Of a stretch of DNA of 64,000 nucleotides, positions 1-8,002 are shown piece after piece (the stretch's first letter is position 1; every line of letters begins with the position of its first letter). Made by a program: the position numbers and the translations under genes. The DNA lies in the NCBI RefSeq assembly GCF_020991375.1, contig NZ_JAJLQZ010000015.1, positions 61,821 to 125,820 on the forward strand, in the 5' to 3' direction. The notes under the pieces are model-generated. The model was not told the DNA's origin. It did no database searches and worked only from the letters and a program-made list of their open reading frames with translations. Origin of the DNA: Glycomyces amatae. Its GTDB lineage: Bacteria; Actinomycetota; Actinomycetes; Mycobacteriales; Micromonosporaceae.

Positions 1-1041
1 CGCGTGGGCGAACATGGTCTCGACGTCGGCGATGATGTTGTAGCGGACCTCGTCGAGGTACGGCAGCTGGCTGCCCTCCTCGTCCACCTTCCAGTAGTAC
101 GGGTTGCGCTCGAACAGCGCGTGGTCGGCGTCCGAGATGGGCTTCTTGCAGAGCCACGGGAGCAGGGTCGGCAGGTCCGGGTTCTCCCACAGGAAGTTCC
201 AGAGGTTGCCCTTGGAGGTGAAGCGGGCGACCCAGCCGTCGAAGCCCTCGTCGATCGCCTCCTGGTCGGCGTTCGCGTTGAAGTCGACATGGAACTGCTC
301 GAGGTAGTGGCGCGGGTACATGGTGAAGCGCTGGCCGGAGGTGCCGGCGGCCATGTCGTCGCGGAAGAGCGGCTTGGGGCTGCTGAACCGGACGATGAAG
401 GTGTAGTCGTCGACGATCTCGAGCTCGGCGGGGGTGCCGTCGACGGCGGACAGCTCGCCCGGGACGCCTTGCGTCAGCTCGGTGTTGAGGGCGACGTTGT
501 TGTAGGCGAACTCGACGTCGGCGGTGGTGAGCGGCTCGCCGTCGGACCACTTGACGCCCTCGCGGAGGGTGATCGTGAACTCGGTGGCGTCGGCGTTCGG
601 CTCGAAGCCGGAGGCGATGTTCGGCCGGATCTCCTGCCAGTCGCGGGAGCGCTCGAGCAGGTGCCCGTCGTTGATGGTGCGCCACAGCCACGGGCCGTCG
701 GCGGCGCCGGTGATGGCGGTGTTCCAGGTGCCGCCGTAGACGCCCGTGGACTCGGCGACGGTGACGACGAGCGGCTCCTTGGGGAGGCGCTCCTCGACGG
801 GGGGCAGGTCGCCGGCCTCGACGCGCTCGGCGAGCATGGGGGCCTCGGGGCCCTTCTCGCCGCCGCCTTCGCCGGAGTCGTTCTCGGTGGAGAAGAAGCT
901 GCATCCGGCCGCGGCGGCGGTGACGGCCGCGCCGCCGGAGAGGACGAGGCCGCGGCGGGTGAGGGTGGGGTCGAGCCACTGGGGTGCGGATCGCGGCGGC
1001 CGCTTCTCGGAGGGGTTGGAGCGGGGCTGCTGAGTGCTCAT
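1..1041 (-). CDS. Family 5 extracellular solute-binding lipoprotein (ABC importer), C-terminus outside window
   Basis: This is the substrate-binding subunit of an ABC importer of the SBP_bac_5 (oligopeptide/oligosaccharide) family. Only the first 347 residues are visible because the gene runs off the left edge. The N-terminus carries a twin arginine (R29-R30) followed by a hydrophobic stretch and a lipobox-like end (AAAAGC, Cys47), so a Tat-exported lipoprotein is likely. The family region GVYGGTWNTAITG and the later LREGVKWSDGEPLT segment are typical of family 5 binding proteins. The ATG at 1041 gives a proper signal sequence. The upstream region holds CGAAA/TTTCG palindromes, so a LacI-type sugar repressor may control it. 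A plant-derived oligosaccharide is as plausible as a peptide; the substrate cannot be read from the sequence. Confidence 0.85.
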   Translation of the reverse strand, partial: MSTQQPRSNPSEKRPPRSAPQWLDPTLTRRGLVLSGGAAVTAAAAGCSFFSTENDSGEGGGEKGPEAPMLAERVEAGDLPPVEERLPKEPLVVTVAESTGVYGGTWNTAITGAADGPWLWRTINDGHLLERSRDWQEIRPNIASGFEPNADATEFTITLREGVKWSDGEPLTTADVEFAYNNVALNTELTQGVPGELSAVDGTPAELEIVDDYTFIVRFSSPKPLFRDDMAAGTSGQRFTMYPRHYLEQFHVDFNANADQEAIDEGFDGWVARFTSKGNLWNFLWENPDLPTLLPWLCKKPISDADHALFERNPYYWKVDEEGSQLPYLDEVRYNIIADVETMFAHA

Positions 1042-1171
1042 CGGTGAGCGCTCCTTCCGTGGTCGCGCGCAGTGCGTGCGGTCTGGTTCGCACGCTGCGT
1101 CGAAAGGGGTACGACGAGGCGCTGCACGGCCCCGTCGAGTACCGAAACTACTGATCTATTTCCGGAAGTAA

Positions 1172-1187
1172 ACCGAAAACTTTCGGT
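1172..1187. promoter_or_regulatory. Palindromic operator ACCGAAA-AC-TTTCGGT
   Basis: A perfect 7-bp inverted repeat with a 2-nt centre lies upstream of the leftward binding-protein gene and touches its likely -35 region. The core CGAAA/TTTCG matches operators known for actinobacterial LacI-family regulators of xylan or xylo-oligosaccharide genes. That assignment is from memory and is an inference. Confidence 0.55.
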
Positions 1188-1304
1188 AATAGCGGTGAGA
1201 CTACGGCAACACCAAAACAGCGTCAAGGCTGGTAAGTCGCCTCGGATATCACGATCGGATCACGATTGGCAATCGCATTCCTCTGACCTGCGACTGAACA
1301 GTTT

Positions 1305-1315
1305 CGAAAGTTTCG
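1305..1315. promoter_or_regulatory. Second CGAAA-G-TTTCG operator
   Basis: An 11-bp palindrome, CGAAAGTTTCG, lies about 130 bp further upstream and shares the same half-site as the repeat at 1172-1187. Two copies of one half-site in one intergenic region suggest co-operative binding by one regulator. Confidence 0.5.
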
Positions 1316-1346
1316 GCCGAACATCCAGTGACGCCGGTCGATGCGG

Positions 1347-1859
1347 TCAGCGGTGTTCGCGATGCGGCGGGAGGCCGTGCCGGTGGCCCTCCCAGAGGCT
1401 GCGCATGACGAAGATCTTCTCGTCGAGCGCGGCGTCGACCGACAGGGCGCGGCCGGAGTAGGGGGCCTGGAGGCGCCAGGGCCGCTGGGCCGGGTCGTTC
1501 AGGTAGACCACCGGGACGGTCCGCCCGGCCCGGCGCTCGGCGCGGATGTCGGCGATGTCGGTCCAGGCCGCGAACCGCTCGGCGCGCGGAGCGCCCCCGG
1601 CCGCGTCGGACTCGATCGGGCGCATCCCGCGGTCGTCGAGCACCACGCCGTGCCGCCGGGCCCCGGCGTAGGCGACCGCCAGCGCGACGGCGGCGGCGAC
1701 GAGGACCAGGCCCAGGAGGGTGAGGCGGTACCAGTGGCCCACGGCGAGCATGTAGCCGACCGCGGGGACCAGGGCGACCGCGGCGGCGAGGAGCGAGAGG
1801 AACAGCGCCCGGCCGAGCACCTGACGGGACGTCGGACGGAATGTGATCTTGACGGCCAT
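1347..1859 (-). CDS. Small membrane protein with PH-like domain
   Basis: This is a 170-residue protein of unknown function. Two hydrophobic segments occupy roughly residues 16-35 and 44-62. They are followed by a soluble region that begins VVLDDRGMRPIES and has the beta-rich pattern of bacterial PH-like (bPH) domains. I start it at the ATG at 1859, which has a GGTGGGGG purine run just upstream; a GTG at 1871 is an alternative. The gene is divergent from a second small protein of similar layout at 1996, with about 135 bp between them, which suggests an old duplication. No catalytic motif is visible. Confidence 0.65.
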   Translation of the reverse strand: MAVKITFRPTSRQVLGRALFLSLLAAAVALVPAVGYMLAVGHWYRLTLLGLVLVAAAVALAVAYAGARRHGVVLDDRGMRPIESDAAGGAPRAERFAAWTDIADIRAERRAGRTVPVVYLNDPAQRPWRLQAPYSGRALSVDAALDEKIFVMRSLWEGHRHGLPPHREHR

Positions 1860-1995
1860 CGCCACCCCCACCGGGCGCGATCGGCCGCCCTTGCGCTGAT
1901 CGTGCCACGCCGGGCGCGGGCGTCAAGCGACAATCCGACAGAAACCGGACCGGGCACCCCGCATTCCACGCGTCCGGGTGTGTCAGGCTGGACCC

Positions 1996-2442
1996 ATGAC
2001 GAGCACTGACGTGGCGAGCACCGGCGCCCCCGTTCCGCGACGGCGCCTGCGGGTCCGCCGCTCGGCGGCGATCACCGGCGCGGCCTTCGTGTCCTGGCTG
2101 ATGGTCGCCCCGCTGTCCCTGTCGCTCATCGTCGAGCAGCCGCTGTGGGGGGCCTTCTCCGCCGTCCTCGGCGCGGTCCTGCTCCTGGCGCCGCTGGCGC
2201 TCTCGACCTGGGCGTGGCGCTCGGGCGTGGACGTCACCGCCGAGGGCATCTCGATCCGCGGCGTCTTCACCAGCCGCACCATCGCCTGGAAGCACATCGA
2301 CGGCTTCGCGACCGGCCACGAGGGCGTCGCCGCGATACTGGACGACCAGTCGCAGGTCCGCCTCGACCCGCTCAAGGCCGAGAACCTGCCGCAGGTGCTG
2401 CGGATCGGCGGCCAGGAGCTGCGCACCGCCGACGACGCCTAA
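1996..2442 (+). CDS. Small membrane protein with PH-like domain
   Basis: This 148-residue protein has two predicted membrane segments (about residues 27-49 and 54-72). A soluble tail follows with the pattern GVDVTAEGISIRGVF, then TIAWKHIDGF, which resembles the PH domain (bPH6-type) found in many actinobacterial membrane proteins. The ATG at 1996 is preferred over an in-frame ATG at 1978 because it starts immediately before the Ser/Thr-rich N-terminus. Its stop overlaps the stop of the convergent dehydrogenase by 4 bp. The function is unknown. Confidence 0.65.
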   Translation: MTSTDVASTGAPVPRRRLRVRRSAAITGAAFVSWLMVAPLSLSLIVEQPLWGAFSAVLGAVLLLAPLALSTWAWRSGVDVTAEGISIRGVFTSRTIAWKHIDGFATGHEGVAAILDDQSQVRLDPLKAENLPQVLRIGGQELRTADDA

Positions 2443-3350
2443 TAGCCGTCGGCGACGACGTTCTCCAGGGGTTCGCCGGCGGCGAAGCGGCGGATCTGGG
2501 GGCCCACGGGCGCGTAGGCGCGCTCGAGCATCCCGTCGACCGAGGCGCCCACGTGCGGCGTGATGAGCGCGCCCTCCAGGTCCCACAGCGGGTGGCCCGC
2601 GGGCAGCGGCTCGGGGTCCACCACGTCGAGCGCGCAGCGGAGCCTGCCGGAGGCGACCTCGGCCGTCAGGGCGTCGGTGTCGACGATCGGGCCGCGGGCG
2701 GCGTTCACCAGCAGGGCGCCGTCCTTCATGCGGGACAGGAACTTCGCGTCCACCAGGCCCCGCGTCGCGTCGGTGAGCGGCACGATGAGGACCACCACGT
2801 CGGACTCGGGCAGGAGCGATTCGACCGCGTCGACGGGGTGGACGCCGGGACGGGCCGAGCGGGCGACCTTCTCGACCTGGGCGCCCAGCGCGGTGAGCAC
2901 CGCGCCGACCTTCTCGCCGATGTCCCCCGCGCCGACGACGAGGACCCGCTTGCCCACGACGGTGGTGGTCCACTCGACCTTCCACTCGTGGCGGGGCTGC
3001 TTGCGCGCGAAGACGTCGAAGCCGCGCATCGACGCGATGACCGCGCCCACGGCCCACTCCGCGGTGACCCCGGTGTGCACGCCGCGCGCGTCGCACAGCG
3101 CGACGCCCTCGGGGACGACCGGGACCCACACCTCGGCCCCCGCGCTCAGGAGCTGGATCGCCTTGAGCGACGTCATGTCCCGCAGCGGGGTCGTGACCTT
3201 CGACTGGGCCAGGAACGGCGGGACCCAGAAGTCGAGGGCCGCCGGGTCGGAGGGGTAGCCGCCCCGCCCGTCGTAGACCTCGACCTCGACATCTGCCGGG
3301 AGGTGCCCGAGCAGCGCGCGGCCCTCCTCATGAGCGATCCAAACCTTCAC
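2439..3350 (-). CDS. D-isomer-specific 2-hydroxyacid dehydrogenase
   Basis: This 303-residue NAD(P)-dependent oxidoreductase belongs to the D-2-hydroxyacid dehydrogenase (phosphoglycerate/glyoxylate reductase-like) family. The Rossmann motif VVGAGDIGEKVGAVL lies near residue 140. The catalytic triad of the family is present: Arg in VNAARGPIVD, Glu in DVVDPEPLP and His in LITPHVGAS. The substrate (hydroxypyruvate, glyoxylate or another 2-oxo acid) cannot be decided. The ATG at 3350 begins the expected N-terminal strand MKVWIAHEEG. It converges tail to tail with the PH-like gene. Confidence 0.88.
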   Translation of the reverse strand: MKVWIAHEEGRALLGHLPADVEVEVYDGRGGYPSDPAALDFWVPPFLAQSKVTTPLRDMTSLKAIQLLSAGAEVWVPVVPEGVALCDARGVHTGVTAEWAVGAVIASMRGFDVFARKQPRHEWKVEWTTTVVGKRVLVVGAGDIGEKVGAVLTALGAQVEKVARSARPGVHPVDAVESLLPESDVVVLIVPLTDATRGLVDAKFLSRMKDGALLVNAARGPIVDTDALTAEVASGRLRCALDVVDPEPLPAGHPLWDLEGALITPHVGASVDGMLERAYAPVGPQIRRFAAGEPLENVVADGY

Positions 3351-3474
3351 GGGCCCCAGGGTAATCGACCGCCCCGAGGATTAGCCCGGTCCCCGTCCGG
3401 GGACCCTGGGCGCCATGCAGGGCAGCGCGGCCGTCATGCCGACGGCGAGCAGGCCGGGTCCACCGGACCCGGCC

Positions 3475-3480
3475 TATATT
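3475..3480 (+). promoter_or_regulatory. Likely -10 box of a leaderless promoter
   Basis: TATATT lies 9 nt before the preferred ATG (3490) of the sugar-dehydrogenase lipoprotein. Transcription from it would begin within a few bases of the start codon, giving the leaderless mRNA common in actinomycetes. No clear -35 hexamer is seen. The position supports the ATG at 3490 over the ATGs at 3415 and 3436. Confidence 0.5.
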
Positions 3481-3489
3481 GTTGTGCCC

Positions 3490-4647
3490 ATGCGAAGCAG
3501 GTTGCTCTCGGCCGCGGCGGCGACCGCCGCGGCGCTCACGCTCGCCTCGTGCTCCTTCGGGGAGCCGCCAGCGCCGGAGACGGGCGAACCGCCGAACCTC
3601 CCCACCCCCTCCGGTCCCCCCGAGGAGCCCGCCACGTTCATGGACGTCGTCGCCGAAGGGCTCGAGATCCCCTGGGGCCTCGACTTCCTGCCCGACGGGA
3701 CGGCCATCGTTGGCGAGCGCGCCACCGGGCGGATCCTCGCCATCGGCGTCGCCGAGGACGGCTCCGTGAGCGAGCCGCGGGAGCTGCGCACCGTCGAGGT
3801 CGACGACACCGGCGAGGGCGGCCTGCTCGGCCTCGCGGTCTCCCCCGGCTACGACGAGGACGGCGCGGTCTACGCGTACTACACGACCGGCGAGGACAAC
3901 CGCGTCGCCCGCCTGGACCTGGAGTCGGACGCCGCCCCCGAGCCGGTCCTCACCGGCATCCCCTCGGGGTCGGCCCACAACGGCGGCGCGCTCGAGTTCG
4001 GCCCGGACGGGTTCCTCTACGCCGCCACCGGCGACGGCGGCGACCCCGGCACCGCGCAGCTCCCCGACTCCTTGGGCGGCAAGATCCTCCGCGTCACGGC
4101 CGAGGGGGAGCCCGCCGAGGGCAACCCCGACCCCGGCTCCCCCGTCTACTCCTCCGGCCACCGCAACGTCCAGGGCCTCGCCTGGGACGCCGCGGGCCGG
4201 CTCTACGCCACCGAGTTCGGGCGGGACATGGCCGACGAGCTCAACCTGGTCGAGCCGGGCGGGAACTACGGCTGGCCCCTGTACGAGGGCGAGGACGCCG
4301 GCGACGAGGCCTTCACCGGCCCCGTCCTCACCTGGGAGCCCTTCGAGGCCTCCTGCGCGGGCGCGATCTTCCTGGAGGACGCGCTCGTCACCGCCTGCCT
4401 GCGCGGACAGCGCCTCTGGATCGTCCAGTTCGACCAGTCGGGCGCGCTCTCAGGCGAGCCGCGAGCGGCCGTGGTCAACGAGTTCGGTCGGCTACGATCG
4501 GTCGCCATGGGCCCCGACGGGATGCTCTGGGTGACGACCTCCAACCGCGACGGCCGCTGCATCGAGGAGAACGGCTGCACCGGGGACGGGGCCGACGACC
4601 GCATCATCCGCTTCACCACCAGCTACGCCGCACAGGGAAGGGTTTAA
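3490..4647 (+). CDS. PQQ-type glucose/sorbosone dehydrogenase lipoprotein
   Basis: This is a 385-residue secreted lipoprotein with a six-bladed propeller of the GSDH/YliI family, which oxidises aldose sugars using PQQ. A signal peptide ends in the lipobox LASC (Cys21). Family signatures follow: PWGLDFLPDGTAIVGER, then GEGGLLGLAVSPGYDEDG, SAHNGGALEFGPDGFLY with the catalytic-site His, and a late EFGRDMADELNLVEPG segment. The downstream metallophosphoesterase begins directly after the stop codon, so the two are co-transcribed. Many soluble homologues lack demonstrated enzyme activity, so the reaction is by homology only. Confidence 0.88.
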   Translation: MRSRLLSAAAATAAALTLASCSFGEPPAPETGEPPNLPTPSGPPEEPATFMDVVAEGLEIPWGLDFLPDGTAIVGERATGRILAIGVAEDGSVSEPRELRTVEVDDTGEGGLLGLAVSPGYDEDGAVYAYYTTGEDNRVARLDLESDAAPEPVLTGIPSGSAHNGGALEFGPDGFLYAATGDGGDPGTAQLPDSLGGKILRVTAEGEPAEGNPDPGSPVYSSGHRNVQGLAWDAAGRLYATEFGRDMADELNLVEPGGNYGWPLYEGEDAGDEAFTGPVLTWEPFEASCAGAIFLEDALVTACLRGQRLWIVQFDQSGALSGEPRAAVVNEFGRLRSVAMGPDGMLWVTTSNRDGRCIEENGCTGDGADDRIIRFTTSYAAQGRV

Positions 4648-6261
4648 ATGAACGACCGGCTCGCCGCCGCACTGCACCGCGTCAGGGGCGCCGCCCGCAC
4701 CGCCCGGAGCGGTGCCGGGTCCTGGTGGCGCGGTACGAGGTCGGGCTGGTCGCGACTCAGGACCTCGCAGCGGGCGCGCCGGGCCGGGCTCGCCGTCGCG
4801 ATCCTGCTCGTCGGGACCGCCTCCGCCGCGGGCGGCCTCGCCCTGGTCGGCGGCACCAAGGCCGACATCGGCCCCTTCGACACCACCGTGGCGCTGCACC
4901 CCGACCTCCACGGCGAGACGGTCGTGACCATCCCGCCGCTCGGCAGGGTCGCCTTCGACAGCCACGACGGCCCCGTGGGCCTCAACCTGCGGCTCGACTC
5001 GGTCGACCCCGTCGCCGCCCAGACCATCATCAACACCCCCGGCGGCGTCACCACGGCCTCCGAGGGCCTCGCCGGGGAGGTCACCGACGCCGTCGTCCGC
5101 GTCGTGGTCGAAGCGCTCGCGATCGTGACCCTGTGCGGGCTCCTGATCGGCGCCCTCGTCTTCCGCAGCGTCCGCCGCACCCTGCTGACGGGCGTCACCT
5201 CGCTCGCGGTCACCGCGGCCCTGATGGGCTACGCGGCCTCCACGCTGCGCGCCGAGTCGATCTCGCAGCCGCGCTACGAGGGCCTGCTCGCCTACGCCCC
5301 CAGCGTGGTCGGCAACGCCGAGGACATCGCCGTGAACTACGAGACGTACGTCGCGAACCTCCAGAAGTTCGTCACGAACATCTCCGAGTTCTACGCGGTG
5401 GCGACGAACATGCCCCAGATCGGCATCGACGACGACTCCATCCGCGTCCTCCACGTCTCCGACATCCACCTCAACCTCTCGGCCTGGCACCTCATGGAGT
5501 CGGTGGTCGACCAGTTCGACATCGACGCGGTCGCCGACACCGGCGACCTCAACGACTGGGGCTCGGAGCAGGAGGCCGAGATCTTCTCGCGGGGCGTCGA
5601 GCAGATCGACGCGCCGTACGTGTTCGTCAAGGGCAACCACGACTCGTCGACCACCGTCGCCGCGCTCGCGGCCTACGACAACGTGGTCGTGCTCGACGGC
5701 GAGGTCCAGGAGATCGCGGGCCTGGACTTCGCGGGCGTCGCCGACCCCCGGTTCACCCCCGACAAGGGCAGCCAGCCCTCCAGCGAGTACGCCCAGCAGA
5801 TGCTCACCTACTCGGGCGAGCGCCTGGTCAACGCGATCGAGGACGCGGGCGGGGCCGACGTGGCGATGGTCCACGAGCCGCCGATGGCCGAACCGCTGGC
5901 CGGGGTGGTGCCGCTGGTCCTGGCCGGGCACACCCACGAGCGGGCCGTGCACGACCTCGGCGACGGCACCATGCTCATGGTCGAGGGCTCCACCGGCGCG
6001 GCCGGGCTGCGGAACTTCCAGTCCGAGGAGCCCATAAAGATGGAGATGGACGTCCTCTACTTCGACCCGGTCACCAAGGCGCTCACCGCGTACGACTCGA
6101 TCTCGGTCGGCGCGGTCGGCGAGACGGACGTGACGCTCAACCGCACCGTGATCCCCACCGACGAGCAGGTGAACGAGGCGGAGCTCCAGAACGGCGGCAC
6201 CGAGTCGCCCACCGTGCAGCCGGGAGGCGGCACGGAGTCGGCCTCGCCGCAGCAGGACTGA
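4648..6261 (+). CDS. Membrane-anchored metallophosphoesterase
   Basis: This is a 537-residue calcineurin-like phosphoesterase. The N-terminal part has a hydrophobic segment near residues 47-68 and two more between about 145 and 195. The C-terminal domain carries the full metal-binding set: D272-x-H274, GD (299-300), GNHD (329-332), a His in MVHEP, and GHTH (427-430). The domain should face one side of the membrane, but which side is unclear. The C-terminus is Gly/Thr/Ser-rich. The start codon follows the previous stop without a gap, and a GGAAGGG ribosome-binding site lies inside the upstream gene. The substrate is unknown. Confidence 0.85.
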   Translation: MNDRLAAALHRVRGAARTARSGAGSWWRGTRSGWSRLRTSQRARRAGLAVAILLVGTASAAGGLALVGGTKADIGPFDTTVALHPDLHGETVVTIPPLGRVAFDSHDGPVGLNLRLDSVDPVAAQTIINTPGGVTTASEGLAGEVTDAVVRVVVEALAIVTLCGLLIGALVFRSVRRTLLTGVTSLAVTAALMGYAASTLRAESISQPRYEGLLAYAPSVVGNAEDIAVNYETYVANLQKFVTNISEFYAVATNMPQIGIDDDSIRVLHVSDIHLNLSAWHLMESVVDQFDIDAVADTGDLNDWGSEQEAEIFSRGVEQIDAPYVFVKGNHDSSTTVAALAAYDNVVVLDGEVQEIAGLDFAGVADPRFTPDKGSQPSSEYAQQMLTYSGERLVNAIEDAGGADVAMVHEPPMAEPLAGVVPLVLAGHTHERAVHDLGDGTMLMVEGSTGAAGLRNFQSEEPIKMEMDVLYFDPVTKALTAYDSISVGAVGETDVTLNRTVIPTDEQVNEAELQNGGTESPTVQPGGGTESASPQQD

Positions 6262-6281
6262 CGCCCGGCGCGAACGCGAAG

Positions 6282-6310
6282 GAGGCCCCGGCGCGGTGCG
6301 CCGGGGCCTC
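6282..6310. terminator. Bidirectional terminator hairpin
   Basis: A perfect 13-bp stem (6282-6294 and 6298-6310) with a GGT loop sits between the convergent phosphoesterase and mgtE genes. There is no long U tract, as is usual in high-GC actinomycetes. Confidence 0.75.
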
Positions 6311-6324
6311 TGCCTCGCGCCGCT

Positions 6325-7671
6325 TCAGCCGGTCAGGACCGGACCGAGGACCAGGGCCGCGACCGAGAAGTAGATGAGCAGGCCGGTCGCGTCGCACAGC
6401 GTCGAGACCATCGGGGCCGAGACGAGGGCCGGGTCGATGCCGACCTTCTTCGCCACCAGCGGCAGCAGCGAGCCGACGAACGTCGACCAGGTGCAGATCG
6501 CCAGCAGCGTCAGCGCGATGATGAGCCCGATCTCGGGCCCGTACACGAACCCGACGATCGGCCCGCCCACGATCGCGAGCATCGCCCCCAGCAGGAAGCC
6601 CACCCGCGACTCGCGCCAGGTGATCTTGAGGGCGTCCGAGAAGCGGACCTCCCCGACGGCCATGGCGCGGATGATCGTCACCGAGGCCTGCGAACCGGAG
6701 TTCCCTCCCGTGCCGGTCAGGAGCGAGACGAACACCGCCAGCACGGTCACGTTGGCCAGGTACGACTCGTAGTAGTTGAGCACCGTCACCGTGAGCGAGG
6801 CCGACAGCGCCAGGACCAGCAGCCACACCGCGCGCTTGCGCGCGAGCATGAACACGCCCGCCGAGAGGTAGGGCCGCTCCAGCGGTTCGGACGCGCCGCC
6901 GAGGGCGACGTCCTCGGTGTCCTCGGCCTCGAGGATCTCCATGGCGTCGTCCCAGGTGATGAGCCCGACGAGGCGGTCCTCGTGGTCGACCACGCAGAGC
7001 GCGATGAGGTTGGCCTCCTGGATGAGGCGCGCGGCCTCCTCCTGGTCGGTGTCGGTGGCGACCTGGTAGTGCTCGTCGGCGATGAGCTCGTGGACGTGCG
7101 TGTCGGGGTCGGCGCTGACCAGGTCGGCGAGGGTGACGGTCCCCAGGAGCTTGCGGTGCCCGTCGGTCACCGGGAGGACGTCCAGGTGGCGGGGGCGCTC
7201 GCGCAGGTGCCGGATGCGCTCGATGGCCGCCGCGGCGGTCATCGAGGCGCGCAGCGACACGTAGTCGGGGGTCATGATGCGCCCGGCCGACTCGGGGTCG
7301 TACCCGAGCAGCTGGGCGGTGGTGCGCCGGTCCGAGGCGCTGAGCTGGGACTGGAACCGGGTCGCGACCTTGGCGGGCATCTCGTCGAAGAGCCGGGCGC
7401 GGTCGTCGGCCTCCATCGAGTCGAGCAGCTCGCGGACGAAGTCGGTCTTCAGCCCGTCGAGCAGCTCCTGCTGGTGGACGGGGTCGAGCTCTTCGAAGAC
7501 GGCGAGGGCGCGGTCCTTGTGGAGCAGCCGGAACCTGAGGGCCTGCTCGGCCAGGTCCATGCGCGGGAGCTCTTCGGCGAGTTCGACGGTCGAGGTGTCG
7601 GCGAGTTCCAGTCGGAGCGCCGCGAGCGAGTCGACCGCCGCGGGCGAGATGGGCTGGATGGTCTGGGCCAT
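6325..7671 (-). CDS. mgtE: Magnesium transporter MgtE
   Basis: This 448-residue protein is a full-length MgtE magnesium channel. The helical N domain (about residues 25-130, with PVHQQELLDGL and ADDRARLFDEM) precedes two CBS domains (about 135-255; ITWDDAMEILEAEDTED marks the end). About five membrane helices follow, including the selectivity region GTGGNSGSQASVTIIRAMA. The ATG at 7671 has a strong AAGGAGG ribosome-binding site 8 nt upstream. The longer reading to 7713 lacks one. About 70 bp upstream lies a well-initiated short ORF and competing inverted repeats, so expression is probably controlled after transcription starts. Confidence 0.95.
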   Translation of the reverse strand: MAQTIQPISPAAVDSLAALRLELADTSTVELAEELPRMDLAEQALRFRLLHKDRALAVFEELDPVHQQELLDGLKTDFVRELLDSMEADDRARLFDEMPAKVATRFQSQLSASDRRTTAQLLGYDPESAGRIMTPDYVSLRASMTAAAAIERIRHLRERPRHLDVLPVTDGHRKLLGTVTLADLVSADPDTHVHELIADEHYQVATDTDQEEAARLIQEANLIALCVVDHEDRLVGLITWDDAMEILEAEDTEDVALGGASEPLERPYLSAGVFMLARKRAVWLLVLALSASLTVTVLNYYESYLANVTVLAVFVSLLTGTGGNSGSQASVTIIRAMAVGEVRFSDALKITWRESRVGFLLGAMLAIVGGPIVGFVYGPEIGLIIALTLLAICTWSTFVGSLLPLVAKKVGIDPALVSAPMVSTLCDATGLLIYFSVAALVLGPVLTG

Positions 7672-7700
7672 GGCAGCCGCCTCCTTACACGAGGAAAAGG

Positions 7701-7777
7701 CCGTGCCTCTCACCCGTGCGGCGGTGGACGCCGCAGGTCAGGCGGCCCGCTCCCATGAGAGGGGACGCGAGGCACGG
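7701..7777 (-). promoter_or_regulatory. Mutually exclusive inverted repeats between leader ORF and mgtE
   Basis: In the mgtE leader RNA, the segment at 7701-7712 can pair in two ways. GAGGCACGG (7701-7709 on the complementary strand) matches the segment at 7769-7777 over 9 bp, and TGAGAGG (7706-7712) matches 7756-7762 over 7 bp. The two pairings share bases and exclude each other. The distal partner segments lie in the 3' part of the leader ORF. A separate 7-bp hairpin with a 5-nt loop (7717-7735) follows the leader stop codon. This is the layout of translation-coupled attenuation. Confidence 0.5.
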
Positions 7778-7836
7778 TAAAGGGAGAATGGGAAGAACAC
7801 GTCGGTATCTCGACTGGATCCGGGGTCGTCGCCCAT
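7738..7836 (-). CDS. Candidate mgtE leader peptide (32 aa)
   Basis: A 32-codon ORF starts at the ATG at 7836. An excellent AGGAGG ribosome-binding site (7845-7850) lies 8 nt upstream, stronger than most genes in the window. It begins MGDDPGSSRD and contains FFPFSLYR. It ends at a TGA 66 bp before the mgtE start codon. The acidic/proline N-terminus resembles the destabilising starts of known Mg2+-responsive leader peptides such as MgtL; this link is inference. Its 3' half overlaps one arm of the competing inverted repeats. It could instead be an unrelated small protein. Confidence 0.55.
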   Translation of the reverse strand: MGDDPGSSRDTDVFFPFSLYRASRPLSWERAA

Positions 7837-7964
7837 GGCCCTCACCTCCTCGGGTCGCGGCTCGCTGCGGGTCAAGGTTACCAATCCCCTGTGAACAATG
7901 TCGCTCTCCGGGGTTCCCAAAGACTCGCGGCTCACACCGGGACTGAACGGACGGTGAACGCGAA

Positions 7965-7990
7965 AGGGCCGGATCTGACGATCCGGCCCT
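7965..7990 (-). terminator. Terminator of the gatCAB operon
   Basis: A perfect 11-bp stem (7965-7975 and 7980-7990) with a 4-nt loop lies 12 bp after the gatB stop. On the gatB strand it is followed by TTTCG. Confidence 0.8.
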
Positions 7991-8002
7991 CGCTGTGTCG
8001 GG

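Larger units (their letters stand above)
1042..1346. other. Intergenic region with candidate operators
   Basis: This stretch has no convincing gene. It is less GC-rich than its surroundings and holds the promoter region of the leftward binding-protein gene. A possible leftward promoter has TTTACT as -35 and TAGTTT as -10, separated by 16 nt and lying between about 1148 and 1175. Two inverted repeats built from CGAAA and TTTCG are listed separately. A further short palindrome, TTCGGCCGAA, sits at 1313-1322. Confidence 0.5.

Noticed and set aside
4..1047. Long rightward reading frame over the left binding-protein gene
   Set aside because: It is a GC-rich shadow. The leftward frame encodes a clear Tat lipoprotein of the SBP_bac_5 family, and the rightward product has no domain and a composition of Val/Gly/Leu/Asp typical of antisense frames.
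2145..6377. 1410-codon rightward frame
   Set aside because: It crosses four real genes in another frame, and its Arg-rich product has no domain.
7672..7935. M-box (ykoK) magnesium riboswitch before mgtE
   Set aside because: I could not find the conserved M-box core in the mgtE leader. The leader ORF and competing inverted repeats explain the region better.
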